Of a stretch of DNA of 44,920 nucleotides, positions 15,810 to 24,471 are shown in pieces. This DNA is from Chromobacterium piscinae (GTDB lineage: Bacteria; Pseudomonadota; Gammaproteobacteria; Burkholderiales; Chromobacteriaceae). Position 1 is the first letter of the stretch. Each line of letters begins with the position of its first letter. The position numbers were made by a program, and so were the translations under genes. Below the pieces are notes generated by a model. That model had not been told where the DNA came from and did not search any database. It saw nothing but the letters and a program-made list of their open reading frames with translations. The stretch spans positions 1 through 44,920 of the forward strand of contig NZ_JAJOHV010000060.1 of the NCBI RefSeq assembly GCF_021129175.1, given 5' to 3'.

Positions 15810-16886
15810 TTAGAAGGAGTGAACCATGTTCAGGCCCACGCCGCGCAGCTTGTTGCCGGCGGTGGCGGTATCGCTGCCATTGGTGAAGATGGCTTGATCA
15901 GCCTTCACTTCGCCATATTGCAGGCCAACGGTGGTGCGCTTGGACATTTGATAGTCCACGCCGACCAGGAACTGCTTGTAGCCGCTGTTCGGTTCGGAGT
16001 TGCCATCAACCTTGACGTTGGTGCCTTGCGCGTAAGTCAGCTTCGGCGTGAATGCGCCCAGGGTGTAGGCGGCAGTCAGCGCGTATTCCTGCGACTTGTA
16101 CTTGCTGCCATCCAGAGCCGGAGCATTGTCGCCCAGGAAGTAGCTCAGCGGAGTCACGGAGCTGTCGCCACGGTCGTTGCGGTAGCCGAAGGCAAGCAGC
16201 AGGTTGTTGGCGTTGTAGCCAGCTTCCAGACGATGGCTGTCATTGGACTGGGTACGCACGCCGGCGATGGTCACCGGAGTCTGGTGGATGTACTGGTACT
16301 TGCCGAAGAAGCCGCTGTTCTCGTAGGACAGGCCCAGGTTGTACAGCTCGCGCGAGCTATCGCTCGGCGCGGTGGCGAAGGAAGCGGTCTTATCTTCCTT
16401 GGTGCCGTACAGGAACGCGCCCTGGAAGCCGTTGTAGTTGGCGGTGTCAAAACGGATGGCGTTCTTCACGCGGACATCGTCACGGGTAAAGGCGTTCAGT
16501 TGCAGCGCGTCGCTGGAGCTTTCCCACGGGTTCACGACGCTCATATTGGAGTCGCTGAAGGTGGAGATGTTGCCCAGACGCACTTTACCGTAGCCGGTAT
16601 CCAGGCCGACGAAGGATTCGCGGCTGGCGAACGTGCCGTACTTCTGACGGTTGGTGCCGTCAATGTCGAAGCCGCTCTCAACCTGCCAGATGGCCTTCAG
16701 GCCATTGCCCAGGTCTTCGCTGCCTTTGAAGCCGATACGGGAGCCCATGTCATCGACGTTGGTCTTGTTGATACCAGCGGCATCAACATTTTCCACGCCG
16801 GCCTTCAGTTGGCCGTAGATGGTGACATCAGCGAATGCGGCAGCCGGCAGAGTGGCAACCGCCAGGGCGATCAGAGTTTTTTTCAT
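15810..16886 (-). CDS. Outer-membrane general porin (betaproteobacterial OmpC/PorB type)
   Basis: A 358-residue 16-strand-type trimeric porin. A signal peptide (MKKTLIALAVATLPAAAFA, cut before DVTIYGQ) precedes DVTIYGQLKAGVE, the usual first strand of neisserial and burkholderial porins. The FVGLDTGYGKVRLGN segment belongs to the barrel wall leading into the constriction loop. The protein ends in VHSF with the terminal phenylalanine required for outer-membrane insertion. The ATG at 16886 has AAGGA nine bases upstream. It is adjacent to an EnvZ/OmpR-like pair and a candidate sRNA, both of which could control it. Ion preference is not readable. Confidence 0.93.
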   Translation of the reverse strand: MKKTLIALAVATLPAAAFADVTIYGQLKAGVENVDAAGINKTNVDDMGSRIGFKGSEDLGNGLKAIWQVESGFDIDGTNRQKYGTFASRESFVGLDTGYGKVRLGNISTFSDSNMSVVNPWESSSDALQLNAFTRDDVRVKNAIRFDTANYNGFQGAFLYGTKEDKTASFATAPSDSSRELYNLGLSYENSGFFGKYQYIHQTPVTIAGVRTQSNDSHRLEAGYNANNLLLAFGYRNDRGDSSVTPLSYFLGDNAPALDGSKYKSQEYALTAAYTLGAFTPKLTYAQGTNVKVDGNSEPNSGYKQFLVGVDYQMSKRTTVGLQYGEVKADQAIFTNGSDTATAGNKLRGVGLNMVHSF

Positions 16887-16925
16887 GGTGAACAATCCTT
16901 GTGGCTTGTCTTAGAAAGCGATTGA

Positions 16926-16954
16926 ATACTAATTCCACGGATGGATATATGCAA
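16926..16954 (-). promoter_or_regulatory. Candidate porin promoter
   Basis: On the minus strand TTGCAT (16954-16949) and TAGTAT (16931-16926) are 17 bp apart in AT-rich DNA. A transcript would start near 16919, giving a 33-nt leader before the porin ATG. The box matches are moderate. Confidence 0.4.
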
Positions 16955-17114
16955 GTGAACACTTCGGTACCATGTTGTAAAAACACATCACAATCGGCAA
17001 AAAAACAACACTAGTCATGAGCTCAGAAATCTTGTCCAAACTTAACAAATTTATGTATTTTTATTGCTTAATGAACATTAACAAAGCCATTAACGCCGAA
17101 ACAATGTTCAATAT

Positions 17115-17144
17115 CGAAAAAAAAGGCCCACACGTGTGGGCCTT
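17115..17144 (-). terminator. Strong rho-independent terminator
   Basis: AAGGCCCACAC/GTGTGGGCCTT at 17123-17144 is a perfect palindrome. On the minus strand it runs into eight consecutive T. It ends either the candidate sRNA or the long 3' tail of the regulator-kinase transcript. Confidence 0.9.
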
Positions 17145-17208
17145 ACATAAGGATAGACTTGACCTGAGCCTGCTCGAACCTAAGGAATGCAGACATCAAC
17201 CAGACTCA
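17115..17208 (-). ncRNA. Candidate small RNA between porin and EnvZ-like gene
   Basis: On the minus strand a promoter-like pair, TTGATT (17243-17238) and TACACT (17220-17215) with a 17-bp spacer, predicts a start near 17208. A strong terminator (GGCCCACACGTGTGGGCC plus eight T) ends it near 17115, giving a roughly 94-nt RNA. No ORF is convincing within it. It contains ATCCTT, complementary to the AAGGAT at the porin ribosome site, but six bases against a Shine-Dalgarno site is weak evidence. The alternative is that the terminator simply ends the kinase transcript 190 nt late. The remaining 16955-17335 sequence holds only AT-rich DNA. Confidence 0.4.
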
Positions 17209-17214
17209 ATTTAG

Positions 17215-17243
17215 AGTGTACTCGCTTTCGTTTTTCCAATCAA
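17215..17243 (-). promoter_or_regulatory. Candidate promoter of the small RNA
   Basis: TTGATT and TACACT separated by 17 bp on the minus strand. Four of six consensus bases match in each box. Confidence 0.35.
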
Positions 17244-17335
17244 TTTCTTTCCCAGCGCACTTTGTCAAACATTGTTAAGCCATTCCACATGCTTTGCGAG
17301 CGCGGCCATGCCGCGATGTCCCTCAGGCCCTCGGC

Positions 17336-18790
17336 TCAGCCACCTACGGCCGCTTCGCGCTGCGCGGGGAAGTGCAGCTCGGCGCACAAGCCGCCCAGCG
17401 GGTGATTGAACAGGAAAATGTCGCCGTGATGCTCGCGCGCGATGGCCCGGGCAATCGCCAGCCCCAGTCCGCTGCCGCCGGTATGCTTGGCCCGGGAATG
17501 CTCCAGCCTCACATAGGGCTCGAATACCCGCTCGAGATCGTCCTCGGCGATGCCTGGGCCATGATCCCGCACCATGATTTCCACGCGGCCGGCACGCTCG
17601 CGCAACGACACCTCCACGACACCACCGCCATAACGGCGGGCATTCTCCAACAGGTTGGCGATGCAGCGGCGCAAGGCCTGCGGCCGGGCGTACAAGGGCT
17701 TCACCGTTTCCGTCCTGCACATCACTTCGGCGCCCAACGCCTCAACGTCCTCGACCACGCCCTCCAGCAAGGCGCCGACATTGAGCAGCACCGTGCTTTC
17801 ATTGCCCTGCCCCATCCGCAGATAGGCCAGCGTGTCGCCTATCAGTTGATCCATCTCGACCAGGTCGCGCTCTATCGCCTGGCGCGCGCTTCCCTCCTCC
17901 AGCTGCTCCAGCCTCAGCCGGACGCGGGTGATCGGCAGGCGAAGATCGTGCGACACGCCTGCCAGCATCTGGCTGCGCGTCTGCAGATAACGCTGCAGCT
18001 CCTGTTGCATGCGGTTGAAGGCCCGGGAAGCGTTGACCACCTCCTGGGTGCCGGTTTCAGGCAAGGGCGGCTGGTTGAGGTTGGCCGCCAGCCCGGTCGC
18101 GGCCTGGGAAAACAGCGCCAGCGGCCGCGTCAGGCGGCGCACGGCCCAGGCGGAGGCCATGGCCACCACCAGCGCCACCAGCAGCAGCCAGGCGGTCACC
18201 CGCCACGGCGTTTCCGCCGCGCTGGATATCTGCCCGATGCGGAAGGTCACCACGGTGCCGTCCTTCAGCTGCGCCTGCACCGTGGCCATCTGGATCTTGA
18301 ACTCCGGCCCGCCTTCGCCCAGTTTGTTGGGAAAGGCCTGCACCCAGAACTGCTTGCCCGGCGTGAACACGTGCTGGCCCGGCTCAACGAAGGGACGCAG
18401 CAAATCTTCCGCGGCATCGGGAGAGTCGTCGCGGAAGGACAGCACCTGCAGGCGGAACGGAGAGCCAAGATCGTCCTGGATCAATTCGCGCAGCTTGCCG
18501 GCTTCCGGCAGATTGGTCTTGCCCCCGACCCGCCAGGGCTGGTCGAGCAACACCTGGGCGTTGGGCGAAGTCAGCGCGCCGGCCAGCTTGGGCCGGCTGG
18601 CGGCGGCGGTTTCGTCCAGCAGATTGATCATGTCCGCCAGGTGCTGCGCCACGTACTCGGCGCGCAAGGTGCGGCTGAGCCGCTCGCGGTCGGTCAGCAC
18701 CAGCGCGATGCCGATCACGTTGGCCAACAGCACGCTGGTCAGCAGCGTCAGCAACAGCTGGCCGTACAGGGTGCGAGGCAAGCGCCTCAT
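17336..18790 (-). CDS. EnvZ-like sensor histidine kinase
   Basis: A 484-residue inner-membrane kinase. A first transmembrane helix (about 10-33), a periplasmic domain (about 34-197) and a second helix (about 198-217) are followed by HAMP. The dimerisation/phosphoacceptor box is GVSHDLRLPITRVRLRLE (H281), close to EnvZ. The ATPase part shows NLLENARRYG, DHGPGIAEDD and a GGSGLGLAIARAI G-box. It would autophosphorylate H281 and pass the phosphate to the adjacent regulator. The ATG at 18790 overlaps the regulator TGA (ATGA), so the two are translationally coupled. The neighbouring porin fits an osmolarity or envelope role, but the signal is unknown. Confidence 0.9.
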   Translation of the reverse strand: MRRLPRTLYGQLLLTLLTSVLLANVIGIALVLTDRERLSRTLRAEYVAQHLADMINLLDETAAASRPKLAGALTSPNAQVLLDQPWRVGGKTNLPEAGKLRELIQDDLGSPFRLQVLSFRDDSPDAAEDLLRPFVEPGQHVFTPGKQFWVQAFPNKLGEGGPEFKIQMATVQAQLKDGTVVTFRIGQISSAAETPWRVTAWLLLVALVVAMASAWAVRRLTRPLALFSQAATGLAANLNQPPLPETGTQEVVNASRAFNRMQQELQRYLQTRSQMLAGVSHDLRLPITRVRLRLEQLEEGSARQAIERDLVEMDQLIGDTLAYLRMGQGNESTVLLNVGALLEGVVEDVEALGAEVMCRTETVKPLYARPQALRRCIANLLENARRYGGGVVEVSLRERAGRVEIMVRDHGPGIAEDDLERVFEPYVRLEHSRAKHTGGSGLGLAIARAIAREHHGDIFLFNHPLGGLCAELHFPAQREAAVGG

Positions 18791-19500
18791 CTCACCGGCA
18801 CCACCTCGCAAGCCAGCATGTAACCGCCGCTGCGGATGGTCTTGATCAGCAGCGGTTCGCGGGCGTCATCGCCCAGGCGGCGGCGCAAGCGGCCTATCAT
18901 CACGTCGACGGTGCGATCGAAGGGGCCGGCTTCCTTGCCGTTCATCGCCTCCATCAGCTGGTCGCGCGACATCACGCGCTGCGAATTCTCGGCCAGCGCC
19001 TGCATCAGCTTGAATTCGCCGCCGGACAGCGGCGTCACCACGCCGCCGCCGTCGACCAGATGCTGGGCGCCCAGCTCCAGCCGCCAGTCGCCGAACTGCA
19101 GCGCGCGCAGTGCGCTGTTGTTGCGGCGCTCTTCCACCCGGCGCAGGATGCTGCGCACGCGGGCCAGCAATTCGCGCGGGTTGAACGGCTTGGGCAGGTA
19201 ATCGTCGGCACCCATTTCCAGACCGATGATGCGGTCCAGTTCGTCGCCCCGCGCCGTCAGCATCAGGATCGGCATATTGGAGCGGGAGCGCAGATCGCGG
19301 CACAGTTTCAGGCCGTCCTCGCCCGGCAACATCAGATCCAGGATCAGGATGTCGAACGACTGCTCGGCCAAGGCGCGGTTCATCGCCTCGCCATCGCCCA
19401 CCGCCGAGACAACCATGTCCTGGCGGCTCAGGTAATCGCTAAGCAGATCGCGCAGATCCGGATCGTCATCGACAATAAGCACGCGGGAAGCTTGAGACAT
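18787..19500 (-). CDS. OmpR-like response regulator
   Basis: A 237-residue two-component regulator. The receiver domain (1-120) has the acidic pocket DDD near 11-13, phospho-acceptor D55 in LDLMLPGEDG and K104 in LPKPFN. The C-terminal winged-helix domain (about 135-235) has LSGGEFKLMQALAENSQRVMSRDQL and ends in TVDVMIGRLRRRLGDD...IKTIRSGGYML, the OmpR/PhoB DNA-binding type. AGGA lies eight bases before the ATG. It is first in a two-gene operon with the kinase. Porin control is a reasonable inference, not shown. Confidence 0.92.
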   Translation of the reverse strand: MSQASRVLIVDDDPDLRDLLSDYLSRQDMVVSAVGDGEAMNRALAEQSFDILILDLMLPGEDGLKLCRDLRSRSNMPILMLTARGDELDRIIGLEMGADDYLPKPFNPRELLARVRSILRRVEERRNNSALRALQFGDWRLELGAQHLVDGGGVVTPLSGGEFKLMQALAENSQRVMSRDQLMEAMNGKEAGPFDRTVDVMIGRLRRRLGDDAREPLLIKTIRSGGYMLACEVVPVR

Positions 19501-19559
19501 CGGCAGTTCCTAAGGTATCGGGAGTTAATCACGAAGGTGTCGCCTGCAAGCGCGACAAC

Positions 19560-19590
19560 AGCGCGGGCGCCGTGTTTGGGCGCCCGCGCT
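19560..19590 (-). terminator. Hairpin after terC, probable terminator
   Basis: A 12-bp perfect stem, AGCGCGGGCGCC (19560-19571) with GGCGCCCGCGCT (19579-19590). It is very stable but is followed on the minus strand only by TGTTGT, so termination strength is uncertain. Confidence 0.55.
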
Positions 19591-19614
19591 CTCAGGGTTG
19601 GAGTGACGAAGGTT

Positions 19615-20613
19615 TCAATTGGTTCCGCTGCGCGGTTCCTGCCGGGTTCGATGCCAGGAATAGCCGATGCCGCCGGCCAGCAGGGACACCGTCGCCAGCA
19701 GCGACCAGGCGGTGGGCAGCTTGAACGCCACCAGGCCAGCGTCGTGCAGGTAGACCAGCCCCACCTTGACGCCGATCAGCACCAGCACCAGCGCCAGCGC
19801 GTACTTCAGATAATGGAAACGGTGCACCATGGCCGCCAGCGCGAAATACAGCGCGCGCAGGCCCAGAATCGCGAAGATGTTGGAGGTGTAGACCAGGAAC
19901 GGATCCTGGGTCACCGCGAAAATGGCCGGGATGCTGTCCACCGCGAACACCAGGTCGGCCGACTCCACCAGAATCAGCGTCAGCAGCAGCGGCGTCGCCC
20001 ACCATCCCTTGCCCAGGCCATGGCGCTCGCCGCGCACCAGGAAGGCGTTGCCGTGCAGCTCCGGCGTCAGCCGCATCCGGCGGCGCAGCCACTGGTAAAA
20101 CTTCTGCTCAGTGAGCGGCGTGGCTTCCTCGTCGCCGGAGAACAGCATTTTCAGGCCAGCCCACAGCAGGAAGATGCCGAACAGCAGCAGCACCCACTGG
20201 AACTCGGCCACCAGCGCGGCGCCGGCGCCTATCATCAGCGCCCGCATCAGGATCGCGCCCAGGATGCCCCAGAACAGCACCCGGTGCTGAAGCGCTCGCG
20301 GCACCGCCATGCTGCCGAAGATCAGCGAGATCACGAACACATTATCCAGCGACAGCGACTTCTCCAGCAGATAGCCGGTGAAGTACTGCACGCCGGCGTC
20401 GGCACCGCGATACCACCACACCCAGCCGCCGAAGGCCAGGCCGATGCCGATATAGAACGCCGACAGCTTCAGACTGTCGCGCACGCCGATCTCGCGGCCG
20501 TCCTTCTGCAGGATGCCGAGGTCGAACGCCAGCAGCGCCAACACGCCGGCCAGGAAAGCCAGCCAGGTCCACAGCGGGTAGCCCAGCGCGGGGGCGGTCA
20601 GAAAATCGATCAC
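19615..20613 (-). CDS. alx: TerC/Alx family integral membrane protein
   Basis: A 332-residue membrane protein with about nine hydrophobic helices and the family signatures LEKSLSLDNVFVISLIF and LVESADLVFAVDSIPAIFAVT. The aspartates in these segments form the metal path. Family members such as E. coli Alx export Mn2+, while others are linked to tellurite resistance. The start is GTG at 20613, with GGAG seven bases upstream. It follows htpX by 54 nt, which contains an 8-bp hairpin (20640-20662) but no yybP-ykoY-type Mn riboswitch that I can recognise. It is likely cotranscribed with htpX. Confidence 0.88.
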   Translation of the reverse strand: MIDFLTAPALGYPLWTWLAFLAGVLALLAFDLGILQKDGREIGVRDSLKLSAFYIGIGLAFGGWVWWYRGADAGVQYFTGYLLEKSLSLDNVFVISLIFGSMAVPRALQHRVLFWGILGAILMRALMIGAGAALVAEFQWVLLLFGIFLLWAGLKMLFSGDEEATPLTEQKFYQWLRRRMRLTPELHGNAFLVRGERHGLGKGWWATPLLLTLILVESADLVFAVDSIPAIFAVTQDPFLVYTSNIFAILGLRALYFALAAMVHRFHYLKYALALVLVLIGVKVGLVYLHDAGLVAFKLPTAWSLLATVSLLAGGIGYSWHRTRQEPRSGTN

Positions 20614-20667
20614 TTCAACACTCCATTCAATCCGTCAATGCGGGCGGACAGACGCCGCCCGCGAGGG

Positions 20668-21549
20668 TCAACCGCGGCCTTCCAGCGCGGCGATGCGTTC
20701 TTCCATGCTCGGATGGGTGGCGAACAGGCCCAGCAGGCCGCGGCCGCCGGCGATGCCGGAGGCGGCCATGCTCTTGGGCAGGCCGTCGGCTTCGATGCCG
20801 CCCAGGCGGCGCAGCGCGTTGGCCATCGGCCGCGGCGAACCCAGCAGCTCGGCGGCGCCGGCGTCGGCGCGGAATTCGCGCTGGCGCGAGAAGTACATCA
20901 CCACCACGGAAGCCAGGATGCCGAACACGATCTCGCACACGATCACCGTGACGAAATAGCCAATGCCGGTGCCGGCGGAGCTGTTTTCCTCATCGCGCTT
21001 CAGCCAGCTGTCCACCAGATAGCCGACCACCCGCGCCAGGAAGAACACGAAGGTGTTGACCACGCCCTGGATCAGCGTCAGCGTCACCATGTCGCCGTTG
21101 CGGATGTGGGCGATCTCGTGCGCCAGCACCGCCTCCACTTCTTCCTCGTTCATATTGGCCAAGAGGCCGGTGGACACCGCCACCAGCGAGTTGGAGCGGC
21201 TGGGTCCGGTGGCGAAAGCGTTGGGCTCGCCCTCGTACACCGCCACCTCCGGCATCGGCAGGCCGGCGCGGTCGGCCAGCTTGCGCACGGTGTTCAACAG
21301 CCAGGCCTCGGTCTGGCCGGACGGCTGCGTGATCACCCGCGCGCCAGTGCTCCACTTGGCCATGGTCTTGGACAAGGCCAGCGAAATGAAGGCGCCGCCA
21401 AAGCCCAGCACCGCCGAGAACATCAGCAACATGCCCAGATTCAGCCCACCGGAAGTGACGAAGCGGTCCAGCCCCAAAAGACGGACGCTCACGCTCAGCA
21501 CCAGCATCACGGCGATGTTGGTCACAATCAGCAAAATCACCCGTTTCAT
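20668..21549 (-). CDS. htpX: Membrane zinc metalloprotease HtpX
   Basis: A 293-residue M48 protease that cleaves misfolded inner-membrane proteins. Two N-terminal helices (about 4-25 and 35-60) precede the zinc motif HEIAH (144-148). Two more hydrophobic segments (about 155-215) are followed by the third zinc ligand in the RADAGAAEL region. Length and layout match HtpX. GGGAG lies eight bases before the ATG. It is first in a unit with terC and divergent from the nhaR-like gene across 132 bp. Confidence 0.95.
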   Translation of the reverse strand: MKRVILLIVTNIAVMLVLSVSVRLLGLDRFVTSGGLNLGMLLMFSAVLGFGGAFISLALSKTMAKWSTGARVITQPSGQTEAWLLNTVRKLADRAGLPMPEVAVYEGEPNAFATGPSRSNSLVAVSTGLLANMNEEEVEAVLAHEIAHIRNGDMVTLTLIQGVVNTFVFFLARVVGYLVDSWLKRDEENSSAGTGIGYFVTVIVCEIVFGILASVVVMYFSRQREFRADAGAAELLGSPRPMANALRRLGGIEADGLPKSMAASGIAGGRGLLGLFATHPSMEERIAALEGRG

Positions 21550-21628
21550 TGTTTAGTCTCCCGAAATCCATTCAATCATCGGCCAGGACGAAGCGCTGGC
21601 CACACTGCAGTGTATGCGACAAAAAGAA

Positions 21629-21673
21629 TCGAAAAAATAAAGTAAAATCTGAACATATATACGATTTTTTCGA
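21629..21673. promoter_or_regulatory. Inverted repeat between htpX and nhaR
   Basis: TCGAAAAAAT (21629-21638) and ATTTTTTCGA (21664-21673) form an exact 10-bp inverted repeat with a 25-bp AT-rich spacer that contains TATATA. It ends eight bases before the regulator start codon. A LysR-type operator or promoter overlap is likely. Confidence 0.5.
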
Positions 21674-21681
21674 ATTGAAAA

Positions 21682-22563
21682 ATGGACAAACTCAATTACA
21701 AGCATCTGCACTATTTCTGGGCCGTCGCCCGCACCGGCAGCGTCACCCGCGCCGCCGAACAGCTGGGCATCAGCATGCAGACCGTCAGCGGCCAGATTTC
21801 CCGGCTGGAGCAGCAGCTGGGACGGTCCTTGCTCCGCCAGCAAGGGCGAGGACTGGAACTGACCGAAGCCGGGCGCGTGGCCCAAGGCTACGCCGACCGC
21901 ATCTTTCTGCTGGGCGAGGAAATGGAAGAGGCGCTGGCCGATCCGTTGCTCGACCAGACGCTGCGGCTGGCGGCCGGCATTTCCGACGTTGTCCCCAAAG
22001 GCATCGCCAGCCGCCTGTTGCGGCCGGCGCTGCAAACCGGCTGCCGCCTCCGCCTCAGTTGCGGCGAAGGGGACTTCGACGAGTTGATCGGCGAATTGGG
22101 CCGGCACCGGCTGGATCTGGTGCTGGCGGACCGGCCGGTGGCCAGCAGCGAGCAGCAACAATTCCAGTCTTGGCCGCTGCTGAGCTGCCCGGTGCAACTG
22201 CTGGCCGCGCCGGCGCTGCACGCCAGCCGCCAGGCGGGTTTTCCCGCCAGCCTGGAGCAGGCGCCGCTATTGCTGCCCAGCCGCGACAACGTGCTGCGCC
22301 GGCAATTGGAGCATTGGTTCGAGGCAAGTGGTTTGCGGCCCGACGTTGTCGGCGAATTCGACGACCATGCGTTAATGGAGACATTCGCCCGCCAGGGAAT
22401 GGGACTGCTGCCCGCCCCCGTCTCGCCCGACGGAGAGGCCGATCATCCCGGCCTGCTGTCCTTGGGCGCGCTGGATGGCGTATCGGAGCGCTATTACGTC
22501 ACCGCCAGCCGGCGCAAATTGCAGCACCCCGCCCTGCAAGCCATTCTGCGGGCCTGGAGCTGA
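21682..22563 (+). CDS. nhaR: LysR-family regulator, NhaR-like
   Basis: A 293-residue transcription factor. The N-terminal helix-turn-helix (about 4-62: LNYKHLHYFWAVARTGSVTRAAEQLGISMQ...) and the following GRGLELTEAG closely follow NhaR, the activator of the Na+/H+ antiporter nhaA. A periplasmic-binding-type effector domain follows. No antiporter gene is adjacent, so the target may be elsewhere or be htpX. The start has no clear ribosome site but fits the family N-terminus. The 137 bp after the gene show no feature. Confidence 0.8.
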   Translation: MDKLNYKHLHYFWAVARTGSVTRAAEQLGISMQTVSGQISRLEQQLGRSLLRQQGRGLELTEAGRVAQGYADRIFLLGEEMEEALADPLLDQTLRLAAGISDVVPKGIASRLLRPALQTGCRLRLSCGEGDFDELIGELGRHRLDLVLADRPVASSEQQQFQSWPLLSCPVQLLAAPALHASRQAGFPASLEQAPLLLPSRDNVLRRQLEHWFEASGLRPDVVGEFDDHALMETFARQGMGLLPAPVSPDGEADHPGLLSLGALDGVSERYYVTASRRKLQHPALQAILRAWS

Positions 22564-22700
22564 GCTTGTGCCACACAGGCGACAGGCGGCCTCGTGAGGC
22601 GGACCAGCGGCGCCGACGATGATTCCGCCCAAGATAGTCTTGGCCGATAATGGTTCGAAGCACTTCGCCGGCGCGGCAGCCGGGCAACAGATCGAGCATC

Positions 22701-23258
22701 ATGGACAAGCAACAAGCTTTCACCCTGCCTGAGTTGTTGATCGTCATGGCCTTGCTGGCCATCGTCCTCGCATTCGCCGTGCCGGCCTACCAAAGCGCCG
22801 TGTCAGCCAACGCGGTGATGTCCGAGAGCAATAATCTGTACGGCGACATCCTGTCCGCCCGCAACGAGGCGCTCAAGCGCGGACAGACCGTGCTGGTCTG
22901 CCCCTCGGCCGACGGCGCCAACTGCAACGCCAGCTCGCCCGGCAACACCAACTGGGCCGGCGGCTGGATCGTGCTGCAGGCGGCCGGAGGAAACTGCACC
23001 GACACCAGCGGCGCCGTGCTGCGCAGACAGCAAGCCTTCTCCAGCGGCGACAGCGCCAGCTCCAACAACAGCGCCTATCCCTATCTATGCTTCAATCGCA
23101 TGGGCTATGCGCCATCCAGCAATGACGGCATGGTCACCTTCAATACTCCAGGCAATCAGGCCAGCAGCCGGCGCTGCGTGGCACTGGCCGCGGTGGGCCA
23201 CCCCCAGGTGCTGACCAACGGCCAGACTGACAGCACGGGACAATACACATGCCAATGA
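22701..23258 (+). CDS. fimT: Type IV minor pilin, FimT/FimU (GspH-like)
   Basis: A 185-residue prepilin-like protein that primes pilus assembly. A short leader MDKQQA is followed by FTLPELLIVMALLAIVLAFAVPAY, with the conserved glutamate at +5. The residue before the cleavage site is Ala rather than Gly. The rest is a GspH-type globular domain with paired cysteines. The ATG at 22701 is preceded only by GAG. It is the first gene of the minor pilin operon, and pilV overlaps its end. Confidence 0.85.
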   Translation: MDKQQAFTLPELLIVMALLAIVLAFAVPAYQSAVSANAVMSESNNLYGDILSARNEALKRGQTVLVCPSADGANCNASSPGNTNWAGGWIVLQAAGGNCTDTSGAVLRRQQAFSSGDSASSNNSAYPYLCFNRMGYAPSSNDGMVTFNTPGNQASSRRCVALAAVGHPQVLTNGQTDSTGQYTCQ

Positions 23259-23785
23259 AACTGTCCGGCCACAGCGGTTTCAGCATGCTGGAAGTGCTGG
23301 TGGCGCTGATCGTGATCTCGCTCGGTCTGCTCGGCATCGCCGGCATGCAGGCCGCCGCGATCAACAGCACCAGCATCGCCCGCAGCCGCAGCCTGGGCGC
23401 CATCGCCGCTGAAAGCATGGCCGCCGCCATGCACGCCAATACCGCGTATTGGGGCGCGTTGGGCGCCAGCGGCAGCTGGAGCGTCAGCGCCTCCGGCGTC
23501 ATCAGCGGCACGCCGGCCCTGAGCCAGTCAACGGACTGTTCCGCGTCAGGCACCACCTGCAACGCCGCCAATGTGGCCGGCTACGACGCCGCCCAATGGG
23601 GAAGCGGCACGATCAGCGCCCTGCCGGGCGGCAGCGGCCAGATCGCCTGCAATCCGGCCACCAGCGCCACGCCGGTCGCCTGCACCATCACCGTTTACTG
23701 GCTGGAAAAGAACCGCATGGTCAACGCCGTGTCCGTTGCCGCCGGCACCGCCAGCCAGAGCTACCAGATGGTGGTGGTGCCATGA
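23249..23785 (+). CDS. pilV: Type IV minor pilin PilV
   Basis: A 178-residue prepilin. The leader MPMKLSGHSG precedes FSMLEVLVALIVISLGLLGIAGMQ, the typical PilV N-terminal helix. The globular domain is rich in Ser/Ala and has cysteines spaced for disulfides. The ATG at 23249 lies inside the end of fimT; ATG 23255 is an alternative. The stop overlaps the pilW start (ATGA). Confidence 0.88.
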   Translation: MPMKLSGHSGFSMLEVLVALIVISLGLLGIAGMQAAAINSTSIARSRSLGAIAAESMAAAMHANTAYWGALGASGSWSVSASGVISGTPALSQSTDCSASGTTCNAANVAGYDAAQWGSGTISALPGGSGQIACNPATSATPVACTITVYWLEKNRMVNAVSVAAGTASQSYQMVVVP

Positions 23786-24471
23786 GCGCGCGCCGGCAGC
23801 GCGGCGGCGGTCTGATCGAGGTGATGGTGGCCATCGCCATCGGCCTGTTCCTGCTCAGCGTGCTGACGCTGATCTTCACCTCCGCGCGGCTGACCAAGAC
23901 CAGCCAGTCAGGCCTGGCCCAGCTGCAGGACAACCAGCGCACTGCGATGGCCCTGATCAGCAGCATCGTGCAGTCCGCCGGCTACTATCCCAATCCGCAA
24001 ACCCAGACCGCGGCGCAGGCGCTGCCCGCCGCAGGCGGTTTCGCCGCTGGACAGTCGGTCACTGGCACGTCGGGGGCATCTGGCGCGTCGGACACCTTGA
24101 GCGTGCGCTTCGCCACGCTGTCCGGCGACACCGTGCTCAACTGCAACGGCTCCAGCAACACCAGCGGAAGCGGCCAGATCTACATCAACCAGTTTTCCGT
24201 CAACGGCTCGAACCAGCTAGCCTGCGCCGTCAACGGCGGAACCGCCCAGGTGCTGGTGGACGGCGTCAGCAAAATGACGGTGATGTACGGCGTGGACCCC
24301 GCCAACAGCGGCTCTACCACCCATTACTATCCGGCCTCCGCCATTCCATCCGGCGCCACCGTGCGCTCGGTGTGGGTGACGCTGACCATGGTCAACCCCC
24401 TGGCCAATCAGCCTGGCCAGCCGGCCACGGTGAAAATGTCCTGGCTCACCGGCCTGATGAACCAGCTATGA
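23782..24471 (+). CDS. pilW: Type IV minor pilin PilW
   Basis: A 229-residue prepilin-like protein. MSARRQRGGG precedes LIEVMVAIAIGLFLLSVLTLIF, which is PilW-like, with Leu at the mature +1 position and Glu after two residues. This spacing differs from the usual FTLIE pattern and is common in PilW. The downstream DNQRTAMALISSIVQSAGYYPN segment is characteristic. It is coupled by ATGA overlaps to pilV and pilX. Confidence 0.85.
   Translation: MSARRQRGGGLIEVMVAIAIGLFLLSVLTLIFTSARLTKTSQSGLAQLQDNQRTAMALISSIVQSAGYYPNPQTQTAAQALPAAGGFAAGQSVTGTSGASGASDTLSVRFATLSGDTVLNCNGSSNTSGSGQIYINQFSVNGSNQLACAVNGGTAQVLVDGVSKMTVMYGVDPANSGSTTHYYPASAIPSGATVRSVWVTLTMVNPLANQPGQPATVKMSWLTGLMNQL

Noticed and set aside
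17294-18823. Long plus-strand open frame opposite the EnvZ-like kinase
   Set aside because: Shadow of the kinase gene with GC-driven composition and no ribosome site.
20614-20667. yybP-ykoY manganese riboswitch before terC
   Set aside because: The gap is only 54 nt and contains a simple 8-bp hairpin, too little for that riboswitch.
19060-21645. Very long plus-strand open frame (over 800 codons) across the regulator, terC and htpX
   Set aside because: It is antisense to three clearly recognisable genes, is rich in His/Gln/Arg/Gly typical of GC-rich shadow frames, and has no domain.
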